A stretch of DNA of 58,953 nt from the NCBI GenBank assembly GCA_003235365.1, contig QJWJ01000491.1, positions 1 to 58,953 of the forward strand. The letters are read 5' to 3'. Position numbers and translations under genes: made by a program. Position 1 is the first letter of the stretch, and every line of letters begins with the position of its first letter. A model generated the notes under the pieces. That model saw only the letters and a list, made by a program, of their open reading frames with translations, had not been told where the DNA came from and did not search any database. Shown here piece by piece: positions 1 through 8,505 of this stretch. This DNA comes from Deltaproteobacteria bacterium (lineage in GTDB: Bacteria > Myxococcota_A > Polyangia > Polyangiales > Polyangiaceae).

Positions 1-2
1 AC

Positions 3-122
3 GTGTTCTCCAACTTCGAGAAGCTGGAAGCCACTCGTCGCGCTGACGGGTGGTATGGTTGGCGAGGTTACGATGTCCGTCGACTCGAAGTCGATTGCGG
101 CAGCATCACTGGGGAAGGGTAA
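3..122 (+). CDS. 3' end of an unidentified protein gene (partial)
   Basis: Reading from base 3, an open frame runs off the left edge and ends at TAA (120-122). It gives about 39 residues rich in aromatic and charged amino acids, with a WYGWRGYD stretch. The composition looks protein-like and the frame ends 41 bases before the next start, which fits an upstream co-oriented gene. There is too little sequence to name a family. It could also be a chance frame in an intergenic stretch. Confidence 0.4.
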   Translation: MFSNFEKLEATRRADGWYGWRGYDVRRLEVDCGSITGEG

Positions 123-163
123 CGAGCGCCATCCATGCGACGGGCGCGCAATAGGTGATTCCC

Positions 164-3100
164 ATGACGAAGAAGTTGTTGTCAGCCCTTTGGCCCGGTT
201 TGTTCGCCTTCACCCTGTTCGCGTGGATAGACGCAACCCCCGCCCACGCCGCTCTTTCCGACACTTGCGTGGTGAACATCCTCAACCGCACCGTGCAGGT
301 GTCGGCGGATGGGGGGTGGTCGTTGCCCAACGTGCCGTCGAACCAGGGGCTGATTCGGGCGCGCGCGACGTGCGTGAATCCGGATGGGACGACGGTTGCC
401 GGGCAGAGCGAGTACTTCAGTGTCGCCCGCAACGGGATCACCGCGGTGCCGGAGATCGTGTTTCAAGATCTGACACCGATCCCGGTTTCGCTCAGCTTCG
501 GTTCGACCGAGACGCTGCTGCTCGACGCGCTCGACGCGACGGCACAGTTGCAGATCACGGCGACGTACCCGGGGTCGGCGCCCGCCGACGTGACGACGGC
601 GGCCAGCGGCACCAACTACACGTCGAGCAATCCCGCGGTGGCGACGGTCTCCGCAGACGGCCTGGTGACGGCGGTCGGCAACGGGTTGACGTTGATCAGC
701 GCCCGCAACGACGGCGTGCTCGCCGCGCGCCGTGTGCTCGTCAACTCCGGTGGCGACCTGGACGGCGACGGGATCCCCGACGAGTACGAGAGCCAGAACG
801 GCCTCAATCCCAGTGACCCGATCGATGCACTCGAAGATCAGGACGGCGACGGGCTGAGCGCTTTGCAGGAGTACCAGACGGGCACCGACGTGAATCTCGC
901 CGACACCGACGGTGACGGCATCGAGGACGGCGAAGAGGTGGTGCCGGGGCAGGACGGCTACACGAGCGACCCCTTGCTCGTCGATACGGACGGCGACGGC
1001 CTGAACGACCTCATCGAAGTGACGGTTGGCTCGGACCCCAGCGACGCAGCGAGCGCGAACTACTCGGCGGCGCTGATCGATCTGGCCGTCACACCGATGA
1101 ACCTGACCCTGGTCAACAACGGGCTCGACGGGGATCAAGTCGGCCACCAGCTCGCCGTGACGGGCACGTTGCTCGGTGGTGGCACCATCGACCTCACGTC
1201 GACGACCCGCGGCACGAACTATTCGAGCTCGGATCTGTCCATCTGCAGCTTCGGTCTCGATCCGGGCAGGGTCTATCCGGGCAACGCAGGCAGCTGCGAG
1301 GTCACGGTCACCAACGGCGCCTTCCAGCGCGTGGTCAGCGTCACGGTCACGACGTTCGTGCCGGGGCCGGTGTCGGTGGTGAACATCCCGGGTTACGCGA
1401 ACAACGTGGACGTGCAGGGGGATTTCGCTTTCGTCGCAGCGGGCAGCGCGGGCCTGGTGGTCGTGGACGTCACCGACGTCGCGTCACCCGCGGTGGTCAA
1501 CACGATCGATACGACGGGGACGAGCATCGACGTGCGGGTCAGCGGCGGGCTGGCCTACGTCGCCGACGGTTCGTCGGGGCTGGCCGTGTTCGACATCAGC
1601 GACCCGTTCGCTCCCGTGCTCATAGGAGGCGTGGACACGCCGTCCATTGCTCAAGATTTGAAGGCGCAGAGCGGCTACGTCTACATCGCCGACGGTGACG
1701 GCGGACTGCAAATCGTCGACGTCGGCAACCCGACGGCCCCCGTCGTCGTGGGAGCGTTGGGAGGTATCGGCACCGCCAAGGGCGTCGACGTGCGCGGCTC
1801 CGTTGCGGCGGTGGGCACGACCACCGGCGTTCACATCATCGATGTCAGCGATCCGACGGCGCCGCAAGAAACGGGTACGGTCGATGTCGCGAACGTGAAG
1901 GATCTCGTCATCGAAGGGACGTACGTGCACGTCGCGGCCTACACGACGGGGTACGTCGTGATCGACATCGCCGATCCGACCCAGCCGACCAACGTGCGGC
2001 AAGAGAGCGGGTTCGTCCCGCGGGACGTGGAGCTGAGCGGGAGGCTCGCCTTTTATGCGGAGCAGATCTTCCCCAACGCGCTCGCCTACGTGAACGTTCA
2101 AGATCCGGCTCAGGCGGTGTTTCAAGGCGTGATCAACCTGTCCAGTCTGGGCGACTACGCCGGAACCGGGCTCGCGCTGAACCAGCAGTATGCATTCATC
2201 ACTTCCGAGAGTTTCGTCGTCTCTCAGGACTTCGGAACGACCGGGAACACGGCCATGATGATCGCCCAGTACCGGCAGATCAGCGACAACGAAGGGATTG
2301 CACCCCAGGTGTCGATCACTGCGCCGGCCGATGCCGCGCAATACGTCCAGGGCGAGTCCGTGTTGGTCGAGGTCGACGCGACCGACGACATCTTCGTTGC
2401 GAGCGTCCAGTTGCTGGTCAACGGTGTGGTGGTGGATACCGACACCGGAGCGCCGTACGAGCTGCGCTACACCGTGCCCGACGACTACGAAGGGCCGCTC
2501 GACATCGTGGCGCGGGCCGTCGACCTGGGCAGCAACAGCGCCGACAGCGCGCTGGTCACTCTCGACGTCATCCCCGATCCGCTGACGACCGTCGTGGGCG
2601 TGGTGATCGACCCCGAAGGGGATCCTCTGCCCGACGCCCACGTCGTGTGCAGCGGCAACGCCACCGAGTCACTCGCGGACGGGACGTTCAGCCTGTTTGG
2701 CGTCAAGACGTTGCTCGCCGTGCAGTGCGTGGTCACGGCCGAAGTGGAGGGGAACTTCCTGTCGGGCAAGTCCGCCAGCTTCGCGCCCGTGCGCGCCGGC
2801 ACGACCGACGTGCACGAGATCTATCTGATCCCCGGCTTCCCGAACGGCAACGGCGGGTTCGAAACCGGCGACTTCACGGGTTTCACGGCTACCGGTCAGG
2901 TCGCGGTGCTCAACGCCCTGGGCGGCCTCACGCCCACCGAGGGGCAATACATGGGCTTCTTGGGGACGGGCAGCGGCTCGGTGGGCGGCACCACGAGCAC
3001 GATCACGGCCGAGCCATTCAGCGTGCCCCCGGGAGTCACCCAGCTGCTCTTCGACTTCAACTTCCTGTCTCAGGAAGCTCCGGGGACCTCGTACAACGAC

Positions 3101-3358
3101 TCGCTGGTTGCCACACTGCAAACCCCTGACGGCGGCCTGCAAACCCTCGTGGCGTCGATGCGATCGTCCAGCTTCGTCACGCCGCCCCCGGGCACTGGGT
3201 ACTCGCACATGACCGGCTTTCAGACCGTCGCGATCGACGTGTCGGCCTTTGCCGGCTCGCCCAATCCCGCGACCCTGACGCTCGACATTCGCGTGTTCGA
3301 CGTCGGTGACTCGGTCGTCGACTCGGCGGGCCTCATCGACAATCTCCGCTTCGAGTGA
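164..3358 (+). CDS. Secreted multidomain protein with calcium-binding and LVIVD propeller repeats
   Basis: This 1064-residue exported protein has a Sec signal peptide (residues 1-29, ending TPAHA). Next comes a Cys-containing NRTVQV...GWSLPNVPS segment, a Big-2-like Ig domain (about 105-190), thrombospondin-type-3-like DxDGDG(I/L) calcium-binding repeats (about 195-300) and a second Big-like region. LVIVD-type beta-propeller repeats (about 405-700) follow, with recurring VVDVTD, FDISDP and IVDVGNP motifs. The C-terminal part holds an Ig-like domain (about 710-800), a carboxypeptidase-regulatory-like domain (VVGVVIDPEGDPLPDA) and a jelly-roll-like tail starting NGGFETGDF. ATG 164 is preferred over in-frame GTG 155 because AGGTGA (153-158) is well placed as its ribosome binding site. 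It probably acts at the cell surface in adhesion or matrix contact; no catalytic site is recognised. Confidence 0.85.
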   Translation: MTKKLLSALWPGLFAFTLFAWIDATPAHAALSDTCVVNILNRTVQVSADGGWSLPNVPSNQGLIRARATCVNPDGTTVAGQSEYFSVARNGITAVPEIVFQDLTPIPVSLSFGSTETLLLDALDATAQLQITATYPGSAPADVTTAASGTNYTSSNPAVATVSADGLVTAVGNGLTLISARNDGVLAARRVLVNSGGDLDGDGIPDEYESQNGLNPSDPIDALEDQDGDGLSALQEYQTGTDVNLADTDGDGIEDGEEVVPGQDGYTSDPLLVDTDGDGLNDLIEVTVGSDPSDAASANYSAALIDLAVTPMNLTLVNNGLDGDQVGHQLAVTGTLLGGGTIDLTSTTRGTNYSSSDLSICSFGLDPGRVYPGNAGSCEVTVTNGAFQRVVSVTVTTFVPGPVSVVNIPGYANNVDVQGDFAFVAAGSAGLVVVDVTDVASPAVVNTIDTTGTSIDVRVSGGLAYVADGSSGLAVFDISDPFAPVLIGGVDTPSIAQDLKAQSGYVYIADGDGGLQIVDVGNPTAPVVVGALGGIGTAKGVDVRGSVAAVGTTTGVHIIDVSDPTAPQETGTVDVANVKDLVIEGTYVHVAAYTTGYVVIDIADPTQPTNVRQESGFVPRDVELSGRLAFYAEQIFPNALAYVNVQDPAQAVFQGVINLSSLGDYAGTGLALNQQYAFITSESFVVSQDFGTTGNTAMMIAQYRQISDNEGIAPQVSITAPADAAQYVQGESVLVEVDATDDIFVASVQLLVNGVVVDTDTGAPYELRYTVPDDYEGPLDIVARAVDLGSNSADSALVTLDVIPDPLTTVVGVVIDPEGDPLPDAHVVCSGNATESLADGTFSLFGVKTLLAVQCVVTAEVEGNFLSGKSASFAPVRAGTTDVHEIYLIPGFPNGNGGFETGDFTGFTATGQVAVLNALGGLTPTEGQYMGFLGTGSGSVGGTTSTITAEPFSVPPGVTQLLFDFNFLSQEAPGTSYNDSLVATLQTPDGGLQTLVASMRSSSFVTPPPGTGYSHMTGFQTVAIDVSAFAGSPNPATLTLDIRVFDVGDSVVDSAGLIDNLRFE

Positions 3359-3697
3359 GCAGCGGGCACCGCACGTGGCCGCACGACCGAGCCGGTGGGG
3401 CGTTTGCTCCCCGGTTCGGCTCCGGAAGGGGTGGAGGTACCTCAACGCGCGAACGCCTCGGCGTGAACGCTCCAGCGTGTCGCCGAATGCGTGTGGCGTC
3501 GCTGGGGCAGGGTAGGGCGGACTGGTAGGAAGAATGGGACAGGGTCGAGACGCGCTGCACCACGCAGAGCCGCGTCTCGGCCCGTACCGTCGCGGGGCGG
3601 CCTCGGCGCAATCCAGCCCCAGAGCGCCAGATCACGCGGGCAACGTGCCGCCTCGCGGCGACGGACTCCAAGATATCCGTCAAGGTGGCAACGGCGT

Positions 3698-3841
3698 AAC
3701 GCCAACAAGACAGCCAAGACGCTGTCTCGTGACATCAATACACTGAAGAAGATGGGGCTAATCGAAGTCCTTCCGGGGATTGGTGTTCGAGCAAGGACAG
3801 AAACAATCCTTGCCTTCTTGCCCCGGCGCGCATCGCAGTGA
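3698..3841 (+). pseudogene. C-terminal remnant of a winged-helix transcriptional regulator
   Basis: About 47 codons ending at TGA 3839-3841 read like the end of a winged-helix DNA-binding domain. TAKTLSRDIN is followed by TLKKMGLIEV, matching the recognition helix and wing of HTH regulators, and then RTETILAFLP. Upstream of codon 3698 the same frame becomes Arg-rich nonsense and no start or first helices can be found in any frame. The stretch is visibly less GC-rich than its neighbours. The simplest reading is a decayed or truncated, perhaps horizontally acquired, regulator gene. The exact family (MarR-like, Fic-associated wHTH or other) cannot be told. Confidence 0.45.
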
Positions 3842-3877
3842 CTCGCCTAATCCCCACCCCGCCCGCACCCCTCTCGT

Positions 3878-4095
3878 CACCGACCCAGAGTCGACTCGGC
3901 TGGGGTTCGACCCCCTCGTTCACCGACCCAGAGTCGACTCGGCTGGGGTTCGACCCCCTCGTTCACCGACCCAGAGTCGACCCGGCAGGGGGTTCGACCC
4001 CCTCGTTCACCGACCCAGAGCCGACGCGGCAGGGAGTTCGACCCCCTCCGTCACCGACCCAGAGCCGACTTGCCAGGAGGTTCGACCCTCGCGGG
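3878..4095. repeat. Five-copy 43-44 bp tandem repeat
   Basis: Units begin at 3878, 3921, 3964, 4008 and 4052, each opening with CACCGACCCAGAG. Each unit holds the palindrome GAGTCGACTC (diverging in later copies) and a GGGG-TTCGA-CCCC hairpin. A sixth, strongly degraded copy may follow at about 4096. Unit length is not a multiple of three, so the array is not coding. Copies 1 and 2 are nearly identical while 3-5 drift progressively. Confidence 0.9.
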
Positions 4096-4257
4096 ACCGA
4101 CCGCGGGTCGACTTCGGGCGGGAGCGGCCTCGGGCAGGTCGACCCCCGGTCGGCGCGGCGCGGGGTTCGGCGGGCCCCCGCGCCGCGCCGCGTCCGGCTC
4201 GTATCCGGCGCGCCACACTGGCCAGGCCGCGCCATCTGTCGTAGGTACCCACGACCC

Positions 4258-5070
4258 ATGACCGAACCCGCTGACTCGACACGCCCCGAGCCAAACTCCG
4301 AATCGACCACGACGGCCGCACCCGATGATGCGACGACTGATGGTGCCACGGGAAGTACTCCCCAAAACCCAGCGCAATCCAGTACGGGCAAGGTCAGTTA
4401 CCTGTTCTTGGCGCTGCTTTCGGGCTCGATCCTGGTCACGGATCTGCTCACCAAGTGGTGGGCCGAGTCGACACTGAGCGACCGGCCCCCGGGCGAGCCC
4501 GCCATCGTGCTCATCGAGGACGTGCTCGCGTTCCACCTCGCGTACAACAAGGGCGGCGCGTTCGGCATGTTCGCCGATGAGAACGACGTGTGGCGCGCGC
4601 CGTTCTTCTTGGTGGTGAGTTTCGGCGCGGTGGCGTTCATCGTCTCGTTGTACCGCAAGCTACAACCGGGGCAGACCGCGCTGCGTTGGGGGCTGCCACT
4701 GGTCCTCGGCGGCGCTCTGGGCAACCTCGCCGATCGTTTGACGCGCGGCAAGGTGGTCGATTTCATCGACTACCAGGCGACCTGGGTGCAGTGGATGAAC
4801 GAGCTCATCGTCAAGGTCAACGACGGCTGGCACGTCACCCGGCACTGGCCGACGTTCAACGTCGCCGACATGGGGATTTGCGTCGGCATCGGCTTGATGG
4901 CGCTCGACATGTTCTTTCACCAAAAGCGCCACGACGCGACGAGCGAGACGAACCAGTCGTCGGGACCGCCGCCCACTGGCGGACGAAACGACGGCCAAAA
5001 CGACGGCGGGGCAAGCGGCGGCAGCGCAAACGGCAGCGGCGCCAACGACGCCCGCGCCAGCGCCGGCTGA
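4258..5070 (+). CDS. lspA: Lipoprotein signal peptidase (signal peptidase II)
   Basis: LspA is an inner-membrane aspartyl protease that cleaves the signal peptide from diacylglyceryl-modified prolipoproteins. The family blocks are present: DLLTKWW near residue 62, AYNKGGAFGMF, GGALGNLADR with catalytic Asp159, and FNVADMG with catalytic Asp204, set among four hydrophobic segments. At 270 residues it is much longer than the usual ~160. About 45 extra hydrophilic residues precede the first membrane segment, and a Gly/Asn/Ser-rich tail follows the last. ATG 4258 is chosen because the frame upstream runs into the non-coding tandem repeat. lgt follows 55 bases downstream, pairing two steps of lipoprotein maturation. 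Confidence 0.95.
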   Translation: MTEPADSTRPEPNSESTTTAAPDDATTDGATGSTPQNPAQSSTGKVSYLFLALLSGSILVTDLLTKWWAESTLSDRPPGEPAIVLIEDVLAFHLAYNKGGAFGMFADENDVWRAPFFLVVSFGAVAFIVSLYRKLQPGQTALRWGLPLVLGGALGNLADRLTRGKVVDFIDYQATWVQWMNELIVKVNDGWHVTRHWPTFNVADMGICVGIGLMALDMFFHQKRHDATSETNQSSGPPPTGGRNDGQNDGGASGGSANGSGANDARASAG

Positions 5071-5125
5071 ACCCGTGAACCAGGCGCGACCGTCAGCGAG
5101 TACAGCGAGCACCACGAGGTAGGGC

Positions 5126-6082
5126 ATGCACGGGCACCTGTTCACTCTGCTCGATACACCGTTTCCCAGTTACTTCGTCATGATCCTGGTGGGGTTCGTG
5201 TTCGCCACCACCATGGGAGCGTTGTGGGCCAAGCGCGTCGGGCAAAACCCCGACGTGATCGTCGATCTGGGGCTGATGGCGCTGATCGCCGGCTTTGCCG
5301 GCGCGCGCATCTTGCACGTCCTGGCCGACGGGCACTTGATGGATTACGTGCACATGTGCACCGATCCATCGCTGGTCGATTGGCACATCACCCAAGCCGA
5401 GTGCCTGAGCGAGAGCTACGCCGGCAAGTGGGACGCCGCCGCCGGAGTGTGTCACCCCATCGAGCAGAACTGCTGGGCCTGGGCGCAGTTTTGGTCTGGG
5501 GGGTTCACCTTCTACGGCGGGCTCATCGGCGCGACCCTGGGCGCGTGGTGGCTGTTTCGCCGCGACCGCTTTCCATTCGTCAAAGCCTGTGACATGGGCG
5601 GCATGATGGTGCCGATCGGCATGGGTTTCGGGAGGCTCGGCTGTTTGCTCGCGGGCTGCTGCTTCGGCGTCGTCGACGACCACTTGCCGTGGGCGCTGTC
5701 GTTTCCGTCGGGGAGCCCGGCCAGCGACTGGCAAGCGCGCGAGGGCCTGCTCACCAATCACCTCTTGCCGTCGTTGCCCGTTCACCCGACGCAGATTTAC
5801 GAGTCGGGTGCGGACTTTGCCATCGCCGCCGTGGGTATTCTCTACCTGCACGCGCGCAAGCGCTACGACGGGCAGGTGTTCGTGTTTTTCTTGGGCAGCT
5901 ACGGCCTGGCGCGCTTCGTGATCGAGTTTCTGCGCAGCGACGACCGCGGCGGCTGGATGCTCAGCACCTCGCAGTGGATCGCCGTGGCGGGCATGCTCGG
6001 CGCGTTGGTGCTGCACCGGCTGTGGTCCGAGCGCGCCCGACGGCGCCTGCCAGAGAGCAGCGCGACCGCGGCTGCGACGTGA
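5126..6082 (+). CDS. lgt: Prolipoprotein diacylglyceryl transferase
   Basis: Lgt transfers the diacylglyceryl group of phosphatidylglycerol to the lipobox cysteine of prolipoproteins in the inner membrane, the step before LspA. Diagnostic motifs are FYGGLIGA, the signature GFGRLGCLLAGCC (about 168-180) and HPTQIYE (about 220-226), within several hydrophobic segments over 318 residues. GAGGTAG lies just upstream of ATG 5126 as ribosome binding site. An unusual feature is an enlarged loop between about residues 70 and 125 with four cysteines (78, 93, 109, 116), which could form disulfides outside the membrane. It follows lspA closely and is probably cotranscribed. Confidence 0.96.
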   Translation: MHGHLFTLLDTPFPSYFVMILVGFVFATTMGALWAKRVGQNPDVIVDLGLMALIAGFAGARILHVLADGHLMDYVHMCTDPSLVDWHITQAECLSESYAGKWDAAAGVCHPIEQNCWAWAQFWSGGFTFYGGLIGATLGAWWLFRRDRFPFVKACDMGGMMVPIGMGFGRLGCLLAGCCFGVVDDHLPWALSFPSGSPASDWQAREGLLTNHLLPSLPVHPTQIYESGADFAIAAVGILYLHARKRYDGQVFVFFLGSYGLARFVIEFLRSDDRGGWMLSTSQWIAVAGMLGALVLHRLWSERARRRLPESSATAAAT

Positions 6083-6111
6083 GCGGTCAAGCAGCGCGAC
6101 GCAGCGCGACG

Positions 6112-6867
6112 TCAAGCACTGCGGGGTTCGGAGCGGACCGAACGCGGGCGCATCAGCAGCGACAGTTGGCGCTCGACGCTCTGGCGCGAGTGGCGCATCT
6201 CGTCGGCAAAGCCGGCGGCGCTGAAGAAGCTGCCCGTCGAGGGCAGCGAGCGCACCACGATCGCGTCGCGCGTCGGCAAGGGCGTCTCGGCGCCGCGCGT
6301 GCGCTGCACTTCGTGGACGATGGCCGTGCGCCCGGGACGCCACGCGCGCCAGCCCCAGTACCCGAGGCGGTCGACGTGCCCTCCGTCTCGGTGCAGACGC
6401 CCGGCGACGTAGACCGGTTCGAACAGGCCACCGATGGCGATGGACGCCATCAACGCCGGCAGCAGCGGCCCGGAACGCAGCAGCCGATGATGCCCATCGA
6501 GATCCGAAACGCCCACGGCCAGCGGCAGCTGCAGGTGCTCGAACCGATCGGGCAAGTGCTCGCGCAGCACGTCGGCAACCCGCTGGGTGGTGAGCAGCCC
6601 CCGCCACGGGCGCACGCTCGGAGCCAGTGACGTCACGGGCGGATGCCTGCCCAGAAGCGCTGCAGCATCGAGCGGCGCAATCCCCGCGCACATCAACGCG
6701 GCCACGATCGCCCCCGAGCTGGTGCCGACCACCGCATCGACTCGGATCCCGCGCTCGGCAAGGGCCTGCAACGCCCCGAGATGGCGAGCAAAAGCCAAGT
6801 ATCCGCTCGACAAGATCAGGTCCACCGCAGACGAACCGTAACGCTTGCGCCCCCGGATGCTAACCAA
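6112..6867 (-). CDS. Patatin-like phospholipase
   Basis: This is a patatin-fold serine lipase/acyl hydrolase with a Ser-Asp dyad. It has a glycine-poor oxyanion loop (LILSSGYLAFARHLGAL), the nucleophile elbow GTSSG (about residues 47-51) and the catalytic DGG motif (HRDGG, about 158). The fold ends with a poorly conserved helical region. The oxyanion loop has SSGY where the family usually has GGGxRG, which may alter activity. The start is uncertain. TTG 6867, with GGAG four bases upstream, is used here. GTG 6825 (giving VDLILSSG) and GTG 6987 are alternatives; the last would almost abut the divergent lipoprotein start at 6991. The gene converges with lgt. Confidence 0.8.
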   Translation of the reverse strand: MVSIRGRKRYGSSAVDLILSSGYLAFARHLGALQALAERGIRVDAVVGTSSGAIVAALMCAGIAPLDAAALLGRHPPVTSLAPSVRPWRGLLTTQRVADVLREHLPDRFEHLQLPLAVGVSDLDGHHRLLRSGPLLPALMASIAIGGLFEPVYVAGRLHRDGGHVDRLGYWGWRAWRPGRTAIVHEVQRTRGAETPLPTRDAIVVRSLPSTGSFFSAAGFADEMRHSRQSVERQLSLLMRPRSVRSEPRSA

Positions 6868-6975
6868 AAAGCTCCGCCACCGATTCGACACGGTTGCCGG
6901 CCATGGCTGCGTGGGAATGCCCACAGCCGAACGGTGGTCTGGAACAACAATTTCGCCAATCGCCCGGGTGGCTCC

Positions 6976-6990
6976 TACAATCGTCACTCG
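6976..6990 (+). promoter_or_regulatory. Probable -10 element of a leaderless lipoprotein transcript
   Basis: TACAAT (6976-6981) is one mismatch from TATAAT and lies nine bases before the GTG start at 6991. There is no Shine-Dalgarno sequence. Transcription would begin at or next to the start codon. The same nine-base geometry occurs at otsA. Confidence 0.5.
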
Positions 6991-7845
6991 GTGCGCCGCT
7001 CTGTCATCCTCATCGCCCTGTCGCTCGCGTCACTGCCGTCTTGCCAAAAGGAGCCGGAGGAGCGGTTTCCGCCCGCCGTGGACGAATGCGAGCAGCGGAC
7101 CTGCGACACCGACGGGCCAACACGGGTGCCGATCAGCGGCGGGGTCAGTGGCTCCAACGAGCCCAGCCCCGGAGGCACGCCCGGCACCAACGCGGGTGGC
7201 GCGCCGGGCTCCGACGAGGAGCCGGACGGCGGAGGCAAACTGTACCTGCGCGGTACCGTCGAGGTGGCGACCAGCGTGGATCTCCAGACGCTGCTCGAGC
7301 TGGACGACATGCGTGTGCGCCTGCAGGCCGTCAGCCCCGACGGCACCGAGTCGGAGACGAGCTTCGGCGCCGGTGAGCTGTTCGAGCTCGAGATCAGCGG
7401 CTGGCCCGTGCGCGTCGCCGTGCACCAAACCACGGGCGATCCGAGCCTGATGGACACCATTCAGTGGGTGCAGCAGGGACAGACGGTGGTGATCGCCGTC
7501 GAGCGCAACGTGATCCAGGACATCGCCGACTCGTTGACCGCGGCGCCGTTGCTCGACGCCGAGCGCGGTCACGCCCTGATCACCATCGTCGATTCGGGGG
7601 GACAGCCGCGCAGCGGTGCGAGCCTGTCCGTCAACGACGGCATCGTCGGCTACGACATCGGCCTGTTGTACAGCGATGCCGAGACACAGACCGCCGAGCG
7701 CGGCTCGGCGGTGCTCGTCAACGTGCCCGCCAGCCCACCGCCGGGCACGGAAGTGGACGTGCGCGCTCGGCTGGGTGGCGAGACCCAGACGATGAAGCTC
7801 CACTTGGCCCAAGACAGCATTACCCTGCAGCGCTGGCAGCTGTGA
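6991..7845 (+). CDS. Putative lipoprotein of unknown function
   Basis: The protein has 284 residues. A short signal sequence (VRRSVILIALSLASLPSC) ends in a lipobox-like LPSC with Cys18 as the probable lipid-attachment site. A Gly/Pro/Ser/Glu-rich linker (about 40-85) follows, then a mostly beta-type domain with no catalytic motif that I recognise. The linker-plus-beta layout is common among myxobacterial surface lipoproteins. GTG 6991 gives the signal peptide directly; a longer upstream frame would bury it. The gene is divergent from the patatin-like gene. Confidence 0.75.
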   Translation: MRRSVILIALSLASLPSCQKEPEERFPPAVDECEQRTCDTDGPTRVPISGGVSGSNEPSPGGTPGTNAGGAPGSDEEPDGGGKLYLRGTVEVATSVDLQTLLELDDMRVRLQAVSPDGTESETSFGAGELFELEISGWPVRVAVHQTTGDPSLMDTIQWVQQGQTVVIAVERNVIQDIADSLTAAPLLDAERGHALITIVDSGGQPRSGASLSVNDGIVGYDIGLLYSDAETQTAERGSAVLVNVPASPPPGTEVDVRARLGGETQTMKLHLAQDSITLQRWQL

Positions 7846-7906
7846 ATCACCGGGTTACCCGAAGCGAAGCAATCTCGCGAGCCTCGCGCCAGAGCAGGAC
7901 CGAAGA

Positions 7907-8431
7907 ATGACTGACCCAGTACTCGTCGTGCGCGAGGCACTGCCGTCCGATCTGAGCGGCATCGTCGCGCTGTACAACCACTACATCGCGGCGACGCCGA
8001 TCACCTTCGACATCGAGCCGTACAGCGTCGAGACGCGCACGCCGTGGTTCGAGCAGTTTCGAGCCAGCGGCCCGCACCGCCTGTTCGTCGCCGTGACGGG
8101 CTCGGCGCCGGCCCACAGCGCCGTCCTGGGTTACGCTTGCAGCACGCGCTGGCACGCCAAAGCCGCCTACGATTCGTCCGTGGAGTGCTCGGTGTACGTC
8201 GCCCGCGACGCGGTTCGGCGCGGCATCGGCCGCGCGCTGTACGAACGCCTGTTCGCGGCCCTGGCAGACGAGCCGGTGCATCGGGCATACGCCGGGATCA
8301 CGCAGCCCAACACCGCCTCGGTCACGCTCCACGAACGATTCGGGTTTCAGCTCGCCGCGACCTACCACGAGGTCGGCTTCAAACTCGGCCGATACTGGGA
8401 CGTTCACTGGTACGAAAAGCGCCTCGGCTGA
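7907..8431 (+). CDS. GNAT N-acetyltransferase, phosphinothricin acetyltransferase (Pat/MnaT) type
   Basis: This 174-residue single-domain GNAT enzyme transfers acetyl from acetyl-CoA to an amine. The N-terminus (VREALPSDLSGIVALYNHYI) and TPITFDIEP are typical of the phosphinothricin/methionine-sulfoximine acetyltransferase branch. The acetyl-CoA loop is RRGIGRAL, and PNTASVTLHERFGFQ is the usual motif-B stretch. AGGA lies eight bases before ATG 7907. The natural substrate may be methionine sulfoximine-like or amino-acid derivatives; resistance to phosphinothricin is a family property, not shown here. Confidence 0.9.
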   Translation: MTDPVLVVREALPSDLSGIVALYNHYIAATPITFDIEPYSVETRTPWFEQFRASGPHRLFVAVTGSAPAHSAVLGYACSTRWHAKAAYDSSVECSVYVARDAVRRGIGRALYERLFAALADEPVHRAYAGITQPNTASVTLHERFGFQLAATYHEVGFKLGRYWDVHWYEKRLG

Positions 8432-8505
8432 ACTCGAGCAACGCTTCGTCGCACGAGTGCCACGGACGGCGTGTGCACCCGCGTTTTTTTTGCTAGCACC
8501 CGGCC

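Larger units (their letters stand above)
3359..4257. other. Gene-poor 0.9 kb gap with regulator remnant and tandem repeat
   Basis: No intact gene is supported on either strand. Open frames here have Arg/Pro-rich, shadow-like compositions. Two items stand out and are listed separately: a C-terminal winged-helix remnant at 3698-3841 and a 43-44 bp tandem repeat at 3878-4095. The last 160 bases before lspA are extremely GC-rich and palindromic around 4140-4200. Confidence 0.7.

Noticed and set aside
3878..4095. tRNA T-arm-like GGGGTTCGACCCC in the tandem repeats
   Set aside because: No acceptor, D-arm or anticodon arm can be drawn around any copy, so these are not tRNAs or tRNA fragments.
3838..4257. 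Upstream extension of the lspA frame
   Set aside because: It crosses the 43-44 bp tandem repeat whose unit is not a multiple of three, giving unrelated peptide in each copy; ATG 4258 is sufficient.
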